Below are positions 1 through 9,603 of a stretch of 64,000 bases of DNA, piece after piece; position 1 is the first letter of the stretch; each line of letters starts with the position of its first letter. This stretch comes from Pseudomonas sp. LD120. GTDB lineage: Bacteria; Pseudomonadota; Gammaproteobacteria; Pseudomonadales; Pseudomonadaceae. Under the pieces are notes generated by a model that was given only the letters and a program-made list of their open reading frames with translations, did no database searches and was not told the origin of the DNA. Where the stretch lies: assembly GCF_009861525.1 (NCBI RefSeq), contig NZ_WVHL01000001.1, positions 186,001-250,000 on the forward strand, written 5' to 3'. The position numbers and the translations under genes are program-made.

Positions 1-1118
1 TCCATTCCCTATCTCACCGTGGTCATCGAAACCGTCTTCGGGCCATTCTTCAATTCCCTGGGCGCCGACCCGGCTCTGGCGGCGACCATGATCATCGCCT
101 CGGACATGGGTGGCTATCAGTTGGCCTCGGCCCTGGCCGCCAGCAAGGAAGCCCTGGTGATGGCGCTGATCACCGGCTTCATGGGCGGCGCCACCATCGT
201 CTTCTCGATTCCCATGGGCCTGGCGATGCTCGATAAACGCGACCACAAGTACATGGCCCTGGGGATCATGTCCGGCATCCTCACCATCCCCATCGGGGTG
301 ATGATCGCCAGCCTGATCCTGGCCTTCAGCAACCCAGTGGTACGCGAACTGGTGAGCACCAACGGCGAAGCCAGCTATCAATTGGCCCTGGGCCTGGGCA
401 GCATCTTCGCCAACCTGCTGCCGATCCTGACCTTCGTCGTGGCCCTGGCCCTGGGCCTGCGCTTTTTGCCGGACATGATGATCAAGGGTTTCATCGTCTT
501 CGGCCGAGCCATGGATGCGGCGATCAAGCTGGTGCTGGTGTTCTCCATCGTCGAGTATTTCACCGGAGCCTTCTCCGCGGTGTTCGGCGGCTGGGGCTTC
601 CACCCGATCATTGCCGACGCCGAAGACCAGACCCGCGCCCTGGAAACCGCCGGCTACATCGGCATCATGCTGGCCGGTGCCTTCCCCATGGTCTATCTGC
701 TGCGCAAATACCTGGGCAAACCCCTGGAGAACCTCGGCGGCAAGATCGGCCTCAGCGCCGTAGGCAGTGCCGGCATGCTGGCCACCATCGCCAACATCCT
801 CGCCATGTTCCGCCTGGTGCGCTTCATGCCCCCAAGGACAAGGTGATCAACATTGCCTTCGGGGTCTGCGCCGCGTTCCTGCTGGGGGATCACCTGTCGT
901 TCACCGCCAACTTCCAGCCCACCATCATCCTGCCGGTACTGATCGGCAAGATCAGCGCCGGCTTTGTCGCAGTGGGCCTGGCCTACTGGTTGTCGGTGCC
1001 CAAGGCCTTGCAGTTGGAAGCCGAGGATCGGGCCGCCGGAATCATCGCCGAAGGTGAGTACCTGGGCGGCACGACGCTGGAAACCCCGGAACCTGGCGGC
1101 CAGAAAGCCACGGCCTGA
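1..1118 (+). pseudogene. eutH: eutH ethanolamine permease, cut at window start and frameshifted
   Basis: Inner-membrane ethanolamine transporter. The frame is open from base 1, so the gene begins upstream; about 372 codons are present of a family length near 400. Hydrophobic segments fill the protein. The first frame ends at a TGA at 844-846, just after the conserved stretch that in EutH reads LVR.MP.KDK. The remaining C-terminal part (GDHLSFTANFQPTIILPV and so on) continues in another frame from about 834 to 1118. The break coincides with a run of five C at 829-833; six C would restore a continuous EutH. It is either a real one-base deletion or a homopolymer sequencing error. A GTG at 843 could restart translation but would make only the last helices. 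eutA follows after 24 bases, so it belongs to the same operon. Confidence 0.85.
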
Positions 1119-1142
1119 CCGCAGCGCGGCGAGGAAGCCTGC

Positions 1143-2579
1143 ATGCAAACCGTTACGGGCGGCGCACCGGTCTTGCTGCTGGGGTTGGACTTCGGCTCCA
1201 CCACCAGCAGCGCGCTGATCGCCCAGGCCAGCCTGAGCAGCCATTGCGTCACCGGACGCATGGCCCTCAACGAGCCCCGGGTGCTGTTTCGCAGCGAGCC
1301 GGTGTTTACCCCGTTCAAGGACCGGATCATCGATGAAACGGCGATCCAGGGCCTGATCGAATGCTGGCTTGAGCAGGCCGGCGTGTGCGCGCAACAGCTG
1401 TTTTCCGCAGGCGTGATCATTACCGGCCTGGCGGCGCGGCGGCACAACGCCCAGGCCCTGACACGACGAGTGGAGCAACTGATCGGCAACGTACTGATCT
1501 CCCGCGCCGACGATGGCGGGCTGGAGTCCTGGCTGGCGTTCATGGGCAGTTGTTCGACCCTGAGCCGCTGTCATCCATGGCAACCGCTGCTCAACCTGGA
1601 TATCGGCGGCGGCACCACCAACGCCGCCTGGGGCCTGGACGGCAATGTCCTGGCCAGCGGCTGCCACTTCATCGGCGCCCGGCACTTGCAGTTCGAACCG
1701 GGTGGTTATCGCCTCAGCGCGCTGTCGGAATTCGGCCGGGCGCTGCTTGATCACCTGCAGATCCATAAGACCGTTGGGCACCCGCTCGACCGCCCGGAGC
1801 GGGATGCGGTGGTCAACTGGTACGTCGACGCCCTGGTCGCCATTGCCGAAGGTGATCGCACCTTCTTTACCGGCCCGTTGGGCCAACTGACCGAACAACT
1901 GCCGTTGATTCTTCCCGAACACAAGGCCCACCCGGCCCTGACCTTTTCCGGTGGTGTGGGCGAACTGCTCTATCGCCACCTGCAAGGCGAACCCATGCCT
2001 GGCACCACTTATTACGGCGACCTGGGCATCGATCTGGCCCTGGCTATCGCCCGCCACCCGCGACTGGTCCGGGATGCCAGCCGCCTGGTGCCGGAAAACC
2101 GCGGCCGGGCCACGGTCTACGGCCTGACCCTGCACAACACCGAAATTTCCGGCAGCACCCTGTTTCTACCCCAGCCCGAGGTACTGCCCCTCAAGGACCT
2201 GCCCATTGTCGCTCGCCTGCCTGTCAGCGCCAGCCAGCAACAACTGGACGACGCTCTGGCCCTGGCCTTGAGCAGTCGCGACGGCGCCTGCCTGCAATTG
2301 CTCGACGGCGGCCAGGCGCCGGGCCTGGGGGAAATCCGTCAATTGGGCGCCCTGCTGTGCCGGGCCCTGGGCGCCGCCCAGCCCGAACCTCAATGGCCGC
2401 TGGTGCTGCTGCTGGAAAGCAACGTCGGCAAGGTCCTGGGCAACTACGCCACGGATTGGGGGCGCAGTTCTTGCAACCTGATCGTCATCGACGAAGTGCG
2501 CGAGCGTTCGGCGCACTTCATCAACCTGGGAAAACCCCATCAGCACATCGTGCCCGTCGCCTTTTACGGGGTGCATTAA
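1143..2579 (+). CDS. eutA: EutA, ethanolamine ammonia-lyase reactivase
   Basis: 478 aa. EutA exchanges damaged cobalamin for intact adenosylcobalamin in ethanolamine ammonia-lyase, using ATP. The actin/HSP70-like fold is visible in two phosphate-binding loops: GLDFGSTTSSA near residue 15 and LNLDIGGGTTNAA near residue 150. Length fits the family. It lies 24 bases after eutH and its stop directly abuts the next possible ATG at 2580, so it is co-transcribed with the ammonia-lyase genes. No carboxysome-like shell genes are seen nearby, matching the shell-free eut pathway of pseudomonads. Confidence 0.93.
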   Translation: MQTVTGGAPVLLLGLDFGSTTSSALIAQASLSSHCVTGRMALNEPRVLFRSEPVFTPFKDRIIDETAIQGLIECWLEQAGVCAQQLFSAGVIITGLAARRHNAQALTRRVEQLIGNVLISRADDGGLESWLAFMGSCSTLSRCHPWQPLLNLDIGGGTTNAAWGLDGNVLASGCHFIGARHLQFEPGGYRLSALSEFGRALLDHLQIHKTVGHPLDRPERDAVVNWYVDALVAIAEGDRTFFTGPLGQLTEQLPLILPEHKAHPALTFSGGVGELLYRHLQGEPMPGTTYYGDLGIDLALAIARHPRLVRDASRLVPENRGRATVYGLTLHNTEISGSTLFLPQPEVLPLKDLPIVARLPVSASQQQLDDALALALSSRDGACLQLLDGGQAPGLGEIRQLGALLCRALGAAQPEPQWPLVLLLESNVGKVLGNYATDWGRSSCNLIVIDEVRERSAHFINLGKPHQHIVPVAFYGVH

Positions 2580-2609
2580 ATGCCGATGTCGGCCAAGGAG
2601 TTTCTTGCC

Positions 2610-4805
2610 ATGTCACTCACCGCACTGCAGCAGATCCGCCTCCCCAACGTGCCTGCCGAACGGGCCTATGGCACCCGGGTATTGGACCGCGAGATCCAGT
2701 TCACCAGCCTCAAGGCGGTGCTTGGCGCCGCCGATATCAGCAAGGCCGGCGACCGCGTAGCGGGACTGGCGGCGGTGGATGAAATCACCCGCGAGGCGGC
2801 GCGCAAGGTGCTTTCCGAGCTGACCCTGGATCACTACTTCCAGCACCCGCTGACCGACCGCCACGGCCGCATCGACAGTGTCATGCAGGTCAACTACGAC
2901 ATCGACCACCAGGTCTTCGGCGAGATCGCCCAACTGACCCTGGGCGCCCTGAAAGATCGCCTGCTGCGCAGCCATGGCACTGAAATACGCCGCATCGGCA
3001 CGGCCCTGACCGGGGTGATGGTGGCGGCCCTGGCCAAGCTGCTGGACGTGCATGAACTGATCCTGCTGTCGAAAAAGCTCAAGAGCGGCGCGGCGGCCAA
3101 GGCCAGGACCCTGGTGGGCCTGCCCGGTACTCTGTCGTCGCGGCTACAGCCCAACCATCCCACCGACAACCTCAGCGGCATCACGCTGCTGGTCTACACC
3201 GGCCTGAGCATGGGCTCGGGGGACGCGCTGATCGGCCTTAACCCGGCCATCGACACCGTGGACAACATCAGCGCCACCCTGCGTCACCTGGATAAATTGC
3301 GTAGGGAAACCGGAGCGCCGACGCAAATCTGCGTGCTCTCTCACATCAAGACCCAACTGGCCTGCCTCGACCAGGGCGCGCCAGTGGAAATCATGTTCCA
3401 GAGCCTGGCCGGCACCGAACGCACCCTGACCGACGAGTTCGACGTCACCGTGCAGTTGCTGGATCAGGCCTGGCAGACCATGACCGAGCGCGGCCCGCTG
3501 CGCGATGTTGCAGAAAACTTCATGTACTTCGAGACCGGCCAGGGCAGCGAGCTGACCTACGGCAAGCACGAAGGCATCGACATGACCACCTGCGAAGCCC
3601 TGTGCTACGGGCTGGCCCGGCGTTATCGGCCGTACATGGTGAACAACGTCACCGGCTTCATCGGCCCGGAAACCCACCTCGACAACTTCGAGATGACCTA
3701 TTCCTGCCTGCAGGACCAGTTCATGGGCAAGTTGCTGGGGCTGCCCATGGGCATGGCGCCCTGCTACACCCTGCATTCCCAGGTGACCCTGGAAGGCCAG
3801 CAGATGGCCACCGAACTGCTGACCGCCGCCGGCGCCAACTTCTTCATGGACGTGTACCTGAGCACCGACCGCATGCTCGCCTACTTCGACACCAGCGCCC
3901 ACGACAACCAGACCCTGCGCGAAGTCCACGACCTGGCGCCGGCCCCGGAATACCTGCGCTGGGCCCTGGGCAAGGGGATTTTCCAGGAGGATGCCCACGG
4001 CAACGTGGAGCGCGGACCGAACTGGGGCAACCCACGGATTTTCTGTGAGTCGGACATCGACTTCCAGCGCCTGCTGGAGTCCACCCCGGCCACCTACGGC
4101 TTTGACAACGCCGGCCCACGCCCGGCCAACGCGGTGTCGCGCACCGTGCGCGCCAACCTCGCGGTGGCCCGAGAGGCGATCTACGTCGACCTGCGCCCCA
4201 GCGAAATCGGCGCCATTGCCCTGCGCGAGCTGCGCACCGCCGCCCCGGACAAGCTGGCTCACCTGCAAGACCCGGAGTTGGGCGCGCGGCTGACCGAGGA
4301 GGTGCTGCGGCGCCTGCAACCGGAATACAACGACGTGCAGATCGTGATTTCCGACGGCCTCAGCGCCGAAGCCATCCACCACAACATTCCCGAACTGCTG
4401 CCGGTGCTGCTGGATGGCCTGCAGAGTCGCGAGCTGCGCATCGGCCAGCCGATCCTCGCGCCCTATGGCCGGGTCAAGCTGGCGGAGTCGGTGGGCGAAG
4501 CCCTGCAACCGCAACTGATCATCGTGCTGATCGGCGAGCGTCCCGGCGGCGATGCCCTGGCCTCGCGCAGCATGTCCGCCTACCTGGGCTACCGCCTGCC
4601 GGACGACCAGGCACGCCGCGCCGCCGCCCAGTTCAGCGGCAACCCGGACATTCGCTACGAATACACCGTGATCTCGAACATCTACAGCGGGGGCCTGCCG
4701 CCGCTGGAAGGCGGCAGCCTGGTGGCGGAAAAGGCCTTTGCCATCCTCCACCACCGGGCTGCCGGCAACCGTCTGGAAAACCTGCTGAAGAAGGTGGCAT
4801 CCTGA
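2610..4805 (+). CDS. Fused EutB-EutC ethanolamine ammonia-lyase paralogue
   Basis: 731 aa. Residues about 1-500 resemble the large subunit EutB and about 515-731 the core of the small subunit EutC (VQIVISDGLSAEA, then IGERPGGD, then ISNIYSGGLPP). The normal order is two separate genes, as in eutB and eutC just downstream. The start at 2610 is preferred over the ATG at 2580 because AAGGAG lies 9 bases before it. Against E. coli EutB (from memory), Arg160, Gln162, Asn193 and Glu287 are kept as Arg178, Gln180, Asn211 and Glu308. Asp362, which binds the substrate amino group, is Ala383 (MGMAPCYT instead of MGCD.CYT). The acidic HADAD stretch after it is also lost. The EutC part lacks the usual N-terminal extension. 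A B12-dependent lyase for another amino alcohol is my inference; an inactive or regulatory partner is possible. Confidence 0.85.
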   Translation: MSLTALQQIRLPNVPAERAYGTRVLDREIQFTSLKAVLGAADISKAGDRVAGLAAVDEITREAARKVLSELTLDHYFQHPLTDRHGRIDSVMQVNYDIDHQVFGEIAQLTLGALKDRLLRSHGTEIRRIGTALTGVMVAALAKLLDVHELILLSKKLKSGAAAKARTLVGLPGTLSSRLQPNHPTDNLSGITLLVYTGLSMGSGDALIGLNPAIDTVDNISATLRHLDKLRRETGAPTQICVLSHIKTQLACLDQGAPVEIMFQSLAGTERTLTDEFDVTVQLLDQAWQTMTERGPLRDVAENFMYFETGQGSELTYGKHEGIDMTTCEALCYGLARRYRPYMVNNVTGFIGPETHLDNFEMTYSCLQDQFMGKLLGLPMGMAPCYTLHSQVTLEGQQMATELLTAAGANFFMDVYLSTDRMLAYFDTSAHDNQTLREVHDLAPAPEYLRWALGKGIFQEDAHGNVERGPNWGNPRIFCESDIDFQRLLESTPATYGFDNAGPRPANAVSRTVRANLAVAREAIYVDLRPSEIGAIALRELRTAAPDKLAHLQDPELGARLTEEVLRRLQPEYNDVQIVISDGLSAEAIHHNIPELLPVLLDGLQSRELRIGQPILAPYGRVKLAESVGEALQPQLIIVLIGERPGGDALASRSMSAYLGYRLPDDQARRAAAQFSGNPDIRYEYTVISNIYSGGLPPLEGGSLVAEKAFAILHHRAAGNRLENLLKKVAS

Positions 4806-4856
4806 TGATCCGCCAGCACTCGGCAACGCCCCTACATCGTTGAAACGGAGACTGAG

Positions 4857-6251
4857 ATGGCCCAATTTTCCCACAGCGTAGGTTCTCAGACCTATCGCTT
4901 CGACAGCCTCAAGGACGTCATGGCCAAGGCCAGCCCGGCCCGCTCCGGGGACTTTCTGGCCGGGGTCGCCGCCCTCAACGACGGCGAGCGGGTCGCCGCC
5001 CAGATGACCCTGGCGGATATCCCCCTCAAGCACTTTCTCGAAGAGGTGCTGATTCCCTATGAGTCCGACGAAGTCACCCGGCTGATCATCGACACCCATG
5101 ACCGCGAGGCCTTCGCCACGGTCAGCCACCTGACCGTGGGTGGCTTTCGCGACTGGCTGCTCAGCGACGCCGCCGACGAGCAAAGCCTGCGGGCCCTGGC
5201 CCCGGGCCTGACCCCGGAAATGGCCGCCGCCGTGTCGAAGATCATGCGCGTGCAGGACCTGATCCTGGTGGCGCAGAAAATTCGCGTGGTGACACAGTTT
5301 CGCGGTACCCTGGGCCTGCGCGGGCGCCTGTCCACCCGCCTGCAACCCAACCACCCCACCGACGAGCCGGCGGGCATTGCCGCGAGCATTCTCGACGGCC
5401 TGCTGTACGGCAACGGCGACGCGATGATCGGCATCAACCCGGCCACCGACAGCATCGCCTCGATCTGCGCCATGCTGGAAATGCTCGACGCCATCATCCA
5501 GCGCTACGAGATCCCCACCCAAGCCTGCGTGCTGACCCACGTCACCACCTCCATCGAGGCAATCAACCGCGGCGTGCCCCTGGACCTGGTGTTCCAGTCG
5601 ATCGCCGGCACCGAAGCGGCCAACGCCAGCTTCGGCATCAACCTCAACGTGCTCCAGGAAGGCTACGAGGCCGGCTTGAGCCTGAACCGCGGCACCCTCG
5701 GGCAGAACCTGATGTACTTCGAAACCGGCCAGGGCAGCGCCCTGTCGGCCAATGCCCACTTCGGCATTGACCAGCAGACCTGCGAAACCCGCGCCTACGC
5801 CGTGGCCCGGCATTTCAAACCGTTCCTGGTGAACACCGTGGTGGGGTTCATCGGCCCCGAGTACCTGTACAACGGCAAGCAGATCATCCGCGCCGGGCTG
5901 GAAGACCACTTCTGCGGCAAGCTGCTGGGCGTGCCCATGGGCTGCGACATCTGCTACACCAACCACGCCGAAGCCGACCAGGACGACATGGATAACCTGT
6001 TGACCCTGCTGGGCGTGGCCGGGATCAACTTCATCATGGGCATCCCCGGGTCCGACGACATCATGCTCAACTACCAGACCACGTCCTTCCACGACGCGCT
6101 CTACGCTCGCCAGACCCTGGGCCTGAAACCTGCGCCCGAGTTCGAGCAATGGCTGGCCAGGACCGGCATTTTCACCCAGGCCGACGGCAAGGTGCATTTT
6201 GGCAACAACCTGCCGCCGGCCTTTCGCCAGGCACTGGCCCAGTTGGGATAA
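4857..6251 (+). CDS. eutB: Ethanolamine ammonia-lyase large subunit EutB
   Basis: 464 aa, the usual family length. It catalyses adenosylcobalamin-dependent conversion of ethanolamine to acetaldehyde and ammonia together with EutC, in the cytoplasm. The TIM-barrel active-site residues are intact: Arg161 and Gln163 in RLQPNHPTD, Glu289 in [10 protein letters not shown], and Asp364 in [14 protein letters not shown]. This contrasts with the fused paralogue directly upstream, which has lost the aspartate. The gene starts 51 bases after that paralogue, with GGAG before the ATG, and ends 11 bases before eutC. Confidence 0.97.
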   Translation: MAQFSHSVGSQTYRFDSLKDVMAKASPARSGDFLAGVAALNDGERVAAQMTLADIPLKHFLEEVLIPYESDEVTRLIIDTHDREAFATVSHLTVGGFRDWLLSDAADEQSLRALAPGLTPEMAAAVSKIMRVQDLILVAQKIRVVTQFRGTLGLRGRLSTRLQPNHPTDEPAGIAASILDGLLYGNGDAMIGINPATDSIASICAMLEMLDAIIQRYEIPTQACVLTHVTTSIEAINRGVPLDLVFQSIAGTEAANASFGINLNVLQEGYEAGLSLNRGTLGQNLMYFETGQGSALSANAHFGIDQQTCETRAYAVARHFKPFLVNTVVGFIGPEYLYNGKQIIRAGLEDHFCGKLLGVPMGCDICYTNHAEADQDDMDNLLTLLGVAGINFIMGIPGSDDIMLNYQTTSFHDALYARQTLGLKPAPEFEQWLARTGIFTQADGKVHFGNNLPPAFRQALAQLG

Positions 6252-6262
6252 GGAACAGGTTC

Positions 6263-7087
6263 ATGCAAAAACACCCGACCGACTCGCAAAACCCCTGGCT
6301 GGAACTGCGCCGCCTGACCCCGGCACGCATTGCCCTGGGCCGCACTGGCACCAGCCTGCCCACCGACGCACAACTGGACTTCCAGTTCGCCCACGCCCAA
6401 GCCAGGGACGCCGTGCATCTGCCCTTCGACCACGCGAGCCTAAGCGCGCAACTGGCGGAACGCGGCCGCGACAGCCTGCTGGTCCACAGCGCCGCCACGG
6501 ATCGTCACAGTTACCTGCAACGCCCCGACCTCGGGCGGCGCCTCAGCGATGAGTCGGCACAGAGCCTGCGCGACTATGCCAGCGCTCATCCTGGCGGCGT
6601 CGACCTGGCGGTGGTGGTGGCCGACGGCCTATCGGCGCTGGCGGTGCATCGCCACACCTTGCCCTTTCTGGCACGCATGGAAGAACAGACCGCCGCCGAA
6701 GGCTGGTCGCTGTCGCCTGTGATCCTGGTGGAACAGGGCCGGGTGGCGGTGGCCGACGAGATTGGCGAGCTGCTGGGGGCGAAAATGACCGTGATCCTGA
6801 TCGGTGAGCGTCCCGGGCTCAGTTCCCCCGACAGCCTGGGGCTGTACTTCACCTACCAGCCGAAAGTCGGGCTCACCGACGCCTATCGCAACTGCATCTC
6901 CAATGTGCGCCTGGAAGGCCTGAGCTATGGCATGGCCGCCCATCGCCTGCTGTACTTGATGCGTGAAGCCTGCCGTCGACAACTGTCAGGGGTTAACCTC
7001 AAAGATGAAGCGCAAGTGCAGACGCTGGACAGCGACACAACGGCGGACATGAAGGGCAACTTCCTTCTGGGGCCGCCTCAAGCGTGA
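6263..7087 (+). CDS. eutC: Ethanolamine ammonia-lyase small subunit EutC
   Basis: 274 aa. EutC completes the cobalamin site of ethanolamine ammonia-lyase. Family stretches are present: [27 protein letters not shown] and NCISNV near the C terminus. The open frame extends further upstream, but the ATG at 6263 gives the family length, lies just after the eutB stop and is preceded by AAGGAACAGG. It is the last gene of the eut operon; about 100 bases of non-coding sequence follow. Confidence 0.96.
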   Translation: MQKHPTDSQNPWLELRRLTPARIALGRTGTSLPTDAQLDFQFAHAQARDAVHLPFDHASLSAQLAERGRDSLLVHSAATDRHSYLQRPDLGRRLSDESAQSLRDYASAHPGGVDLAVVVADGLSALAVHRHTLPFLARMEEQTAAEGWSLSPVILVEQGRVAVADEIGELLGAKMTVILIGERPGLSSPDSLGLYFTYQPKVGLTDAYRNCISNVRLEGLSYGMAAHRLLYLMREACRRQLSGVNLKDEAQVQTLDSDTTADMKGNFLLGPPQA

Positions 7088-7194
7088 TTCTGCAAGACAA
7101 TTGCGCTTTTTCGCCGCTTTGGGCAGCATCGCAACACGGCTGCCCGAGTCATCCACCCTGTGCCGTCACATCCACTTGAAGTTGAGAGCCACCC

Positions 7195-7653
7195 ATGCGG
7201 ATTACTCAAGCAACCCTCGAGCACCTGGATCTGTTGACCCCGTTATTCGTCAAATACCGTGAATTCTATGGCGCCCTGCCTTACCCGGACTCGTCCCGGG
7301 CGTTTCTGGAAAAGCGCCTGCGCCGCAAGGAATCAGTGATCTACCTGGCCCTGGCCGATGACGACAGCAACAAACTGCTGGGCTTTTGCCAGCTCTACCC
7401 AAGCTTCTCTTCCCTGTCCCTCAAGCGCGTGTGGATTCTCAACGACATCTACGTCGCCGAAGACGCCCGTCGCCAACTGGTGGCCGATAACCTGATGCGT
7501 ACCGCGAAGAAAATGGCCAAGGAAAGCAACGCCGTGCGTCTGCGGGTATCCACCAGCAGCAACAACGAAGTGGCACAGAAAACCTATGAGTCCATGGGCT
7601 TTCGCGAAGACTCGGAGTTCAAGAACTACATCCTGCCACTCAGCGACGACTGA
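7195..7653 (+). CDS. GNAT-family N-acetyltransferase
   Basis: 152 aa. Probable acetyl-CoA-dependent acetyltransferase; substrate unknown. The fold is suggested by the order of segments: an N-terminal ITQATLEHLDLLTPLF helix, a central LNDIYVAEDARRQLVADNLM stretch, and a C-terminal NEVAQKTYESMGF, typical of the last helix and strand. The usual glycine-rich pyrophosphate loop (R..G.G/A) is not well conserved here, as the segment reads ARRQLVADN. It stands alone, with a terminator-like hairpin just downstream. Confidence 0.85.
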   Translation: MRITQATLEHLDLLTPLFVKYREFYGALPYPDSSRAFLEKRLRRKESVIYLALADDDSNKLLGFCQLYPSFSSLSLKRVWILNDIYVAEDARRQLVADNLMRTAKKMAKESNAVRLRVSTSSNNEVAQKTYESMGFREDSEFKNYILPLSDD

Positions 7654-7663
7654 GCCGCCAGAC

Positions 7664-7688
7664 AGCGGCCTGCGGGCCGCTTCATTTT
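7664..7688 (+). terminator. Probable terminator after the GNAT gene
   Basis: Perfect 7-bp stem AGCGGCC/GGCCGCT with loop TGCG, followed by TCATTTT. It begins 10 bases after the acetyltransferase stop codon. The T tract is interrupted, so efficiency is uncertain. Confidence 0.6.
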
Positions 7689-7888
7689 GTCGGGCATGGC
7701 TGTAGCCCCCCCTAGCCTGCCGCGATCAATCGCCGAAACGCCCCGCTACAATCTGAACACGCATTTCACCTATCAGCCTTTATAATGCCGACCCTTTCGA
7801 ATCGTAAGAAAATCTACACATCCTTGTAGTCCCTTTCTCCGAGTCATCGCACAGGCCTGCCGAGCCAGGCTGCCACCACAGGTGCCCC

Positions 7889-8545
7889 ATGGATTTCAAC
7901 CCGATCGACCTAATCCTTCATCTCGACGTTTACCTCGACATGCTGGTGACCAACTACGGGCCCTGGATCTACGCCATCCTGTTTCTGGTGATTTTCTGCG
8001 AAACCGGCCTGGTGGTGATGCCTTTCCTCCCGGGCGACTCCTTGTTGTTCATCGCCGGCGCGGTAGCCGCTGGCGGCGGCATGGACCCGGTACTGCTGGG
8101 AGGCCTGCTGATGCTGGCGGCGATCCTCGGTGACAGCACCAACTACGTGATCGGACGAACGGCGGGAGAACGGCTGTTCAGCAACCCCAACTCGAAGGTC
8201 TTCCGCCGCGACTACCTGCAGAAAACCCACGATTTCTATGCAAAGCATGGCGGCAAGACCGTGACCCTGGCGCGCTTCCTGCCGATCATCCGTACCTTCG
8301 CCCCCTTTGTCGCCGGCGTGGCCCGCATGCCCTACCCACGGTTCTTCGCCTTTAGCGTCGCCGGCACCATCCTCTGGGTCGGCGGCCTGGTGACCCTGGG
8401 CTACTTCTTCGGCAACGTGCCGTTCATCAAGAAGAACCTCTCGCTGCTGGTGGTGGGCATCATCCTGCTGTCCCTGGTGCCAATGATCGTTGGCGTACTG
8501 CGCAGCCGCTTTGGCCGCAGCGCTGAAAAAGCCGAAACCCACTAA
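7889..8545 (+). CDS. DedA-family inner-membrane protein
   Basis: 218 aa. DedA proteins are multi-pass inner-membrane proteins linked to envelope homeostasis and, in recent work on the family, to lipid-carrier recycling. Typical segments are present: ETGLVVMPFLPGDSLLF (E and P of the re-entrant region), GDSTNYVIGRTAGERLF, FYAKHGGKTVTLARFLPIIRT, and FVAGVARMPYPRFF. The arginine in ARFLPIIRTF and the acidic pair are the residues usually needed for function. The gene lies five bases before the peptidase gene, so the two are probably co-transcribed. Confidence 0.92.
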   Translation: MDFNPIDLILHLDVYLDMLVTNYGPWIYAILFLVIFCETGLVVMPFLPGDSLLFIAGAVAAGGGMDPVLLGGLLMLAAILGDSTNYVIGRTAGERLFSNPNSKVFRRDYLQKTHDFYAKHGGKTVTLARFLPIIRTFAPFVAGVARMPYPRFFAFSVAGTILWVGGLVTLGYFFGNVPFIKKNLSLLVVGIILLSLVPMIVGVLRSRFGRSAEKAETH

Positions 8546-8550
8546 GCCGT

Positions 8551-9363
8551 ATGTGGTCCCTCAGCGCCTGGCGCCGCAAGCGCCGGCTGGCCAAACATCC
8601 GGTCAGTGATGAAACCTGGCAACGGGTGCGTCAGCACCTGCCCTTCCTCGACGGCCTCAACGCCGCCGAGGACCGTTGGCTGCGGGAAGCCAGCGTGCTG
8701 TTTCTCGACGACAAGCACCTCACCGCCCTGCCCGGCGTGGAGCTGCATCAGGAGCAACGCCTGCTGCTGGCCGCCCAGGCGCAACTGCCATTGCTGCACC
8801 TGGGCGACCTGAACTGGTACCAGGGTTTCCATGAAATCATTCTTTACCCCGACGACTTCCTCAGCCCCCAGCGCCACCGCGATGCCAGCGGTATCGAGCA
8901 TGAATGGGACGGCGAGCACAGCGGTGAAGCCTGGCAGCAGGGCCCGATTATCCTCGCCTGGCCTGGGGTGCTGGCCAGTGGCGGCTGGGAAGCCTACAAC
9001 CTGGTGATCCACGAACTGGCCCACAAGCTGGATATGCTCAACGGCGACGCCAATGGCCTGCCGCCGCTGCACAGCGACATGCGCGTGAGCGACTGGGCCC
9101 AGGTCATGCAACACGCTTACGACGACCTCAACCGACGACTCGACCACGACCCGAACGCCGAAACCGCCATCGACCCCTACGCAGCGGAAAACCCGGCGGA
9201 ATTCTTCGCCGTCACCAGCGAATACTTCTTCAGTGCACCAGACTTGTTAGTGGCGGCCTATCCGAAAGTCTATGAACAGTTGCAGTTGTTTTATCGGCAG
9301 AATCCATTGGCCCGGCTACAGCAACTTCAAGCTCAAGACCCGGTCTATCAAACGCACCACTAA
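8551..9363 (+). CDS. mtfA: MtfA-like M90 zinc peptidase
   Basis: 270 aa. Family M90 peptidases include E. coli MtfA, which binds the glucose repressor Mlc and has aminopeptidase activity. The zinc motif is HELAH within LVIHELAHKLDM (about residues 152-163), and a later NPAEFFAVTSEYFF supplies the third ligand glutamate. It is cytosolic, with no signal peptide. The gene starts five bases after the dedA-like gene. I infer the enzyme class only; pseudomonads may not use it for Mlc control. Confidence 0.9.
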   Translation: MWSLSAWRRKRRLAKHPVSDETWQRVRQHLPFLDGLNAAEDRWLREASVLFLDDKHLTALPGVELHQEQRLLLAAQAQLPLLHLGDLNWYQGFHEIILYPDDFLSPQRHRDASGIEHEWDGEHSGEAWQQGPIILAWPGVLASGGWEAYNLVIHELAHKLDMLNGDANGLPPLHSDMRVSDWAQVMQHAYDDLNRRLDHDPNAETAIDPYAAENPAEFFAVTSEYFFSAPDLLVAAYPKVYEQLQLFYRQNPLARLQQLQAQDPVYQTHH

Positions 9364-9536
9364 TGTCCTGTCGCGCTGTTTAAGTTGTTCATCTGAAGGC
9401 CAGTTGAAAGACCACTGTCCCGCCTGCCGACCGATGGCAAAACCGCCGGTCGCACGGCCCGCCCGAACAGCTCTGCGCGACAGTACAACCAAGGTTCTAC
9501 GACCCTTGGCACGTAGCATCGGTAGCGGAGTGTGTC

Positions 9537-9595
9537 TATAATCGCCGCCACTTTTTGGTCAATCCGACCAAGTCATTTGGTCAACTAACGGGGGC
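9537..9595 (+). promoter_or_regulatory. Probable ppa promoter and leader with inverted repeat
   Basis: A perfect TATAAT lies at 9537-9542; no good -35 stands at the normal distance (TTGGCA at 9506-9511 is too far). In the leader, TTGGTC-AATCC-GACCAA forms a perfect 6-bp inverted repeat at 9555-9571, and TTGGTCAA occurs again at 9577-9584. GGGGG at about 9590 is the ribosome site for ppa. The rest of 9364-9536 shows no gene. Confidence 0.5.
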
Positions 9596-9603
9596 AACGC
9601 CCA

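Noticed and set aside
3144..6197. Very long open frame on the minus strand across the eut genes
   Set aside because: It is the antisense shadow of GC-rich eutBC and eutB; composition is glycine/alanine/valine/histidine-rich and it matches no family I know.
1..7087. Ethanolamine microcompartment locus
   Set aside because: No shell-protein gene is present in the window; only permease, reactivase and lyase genes are seen.
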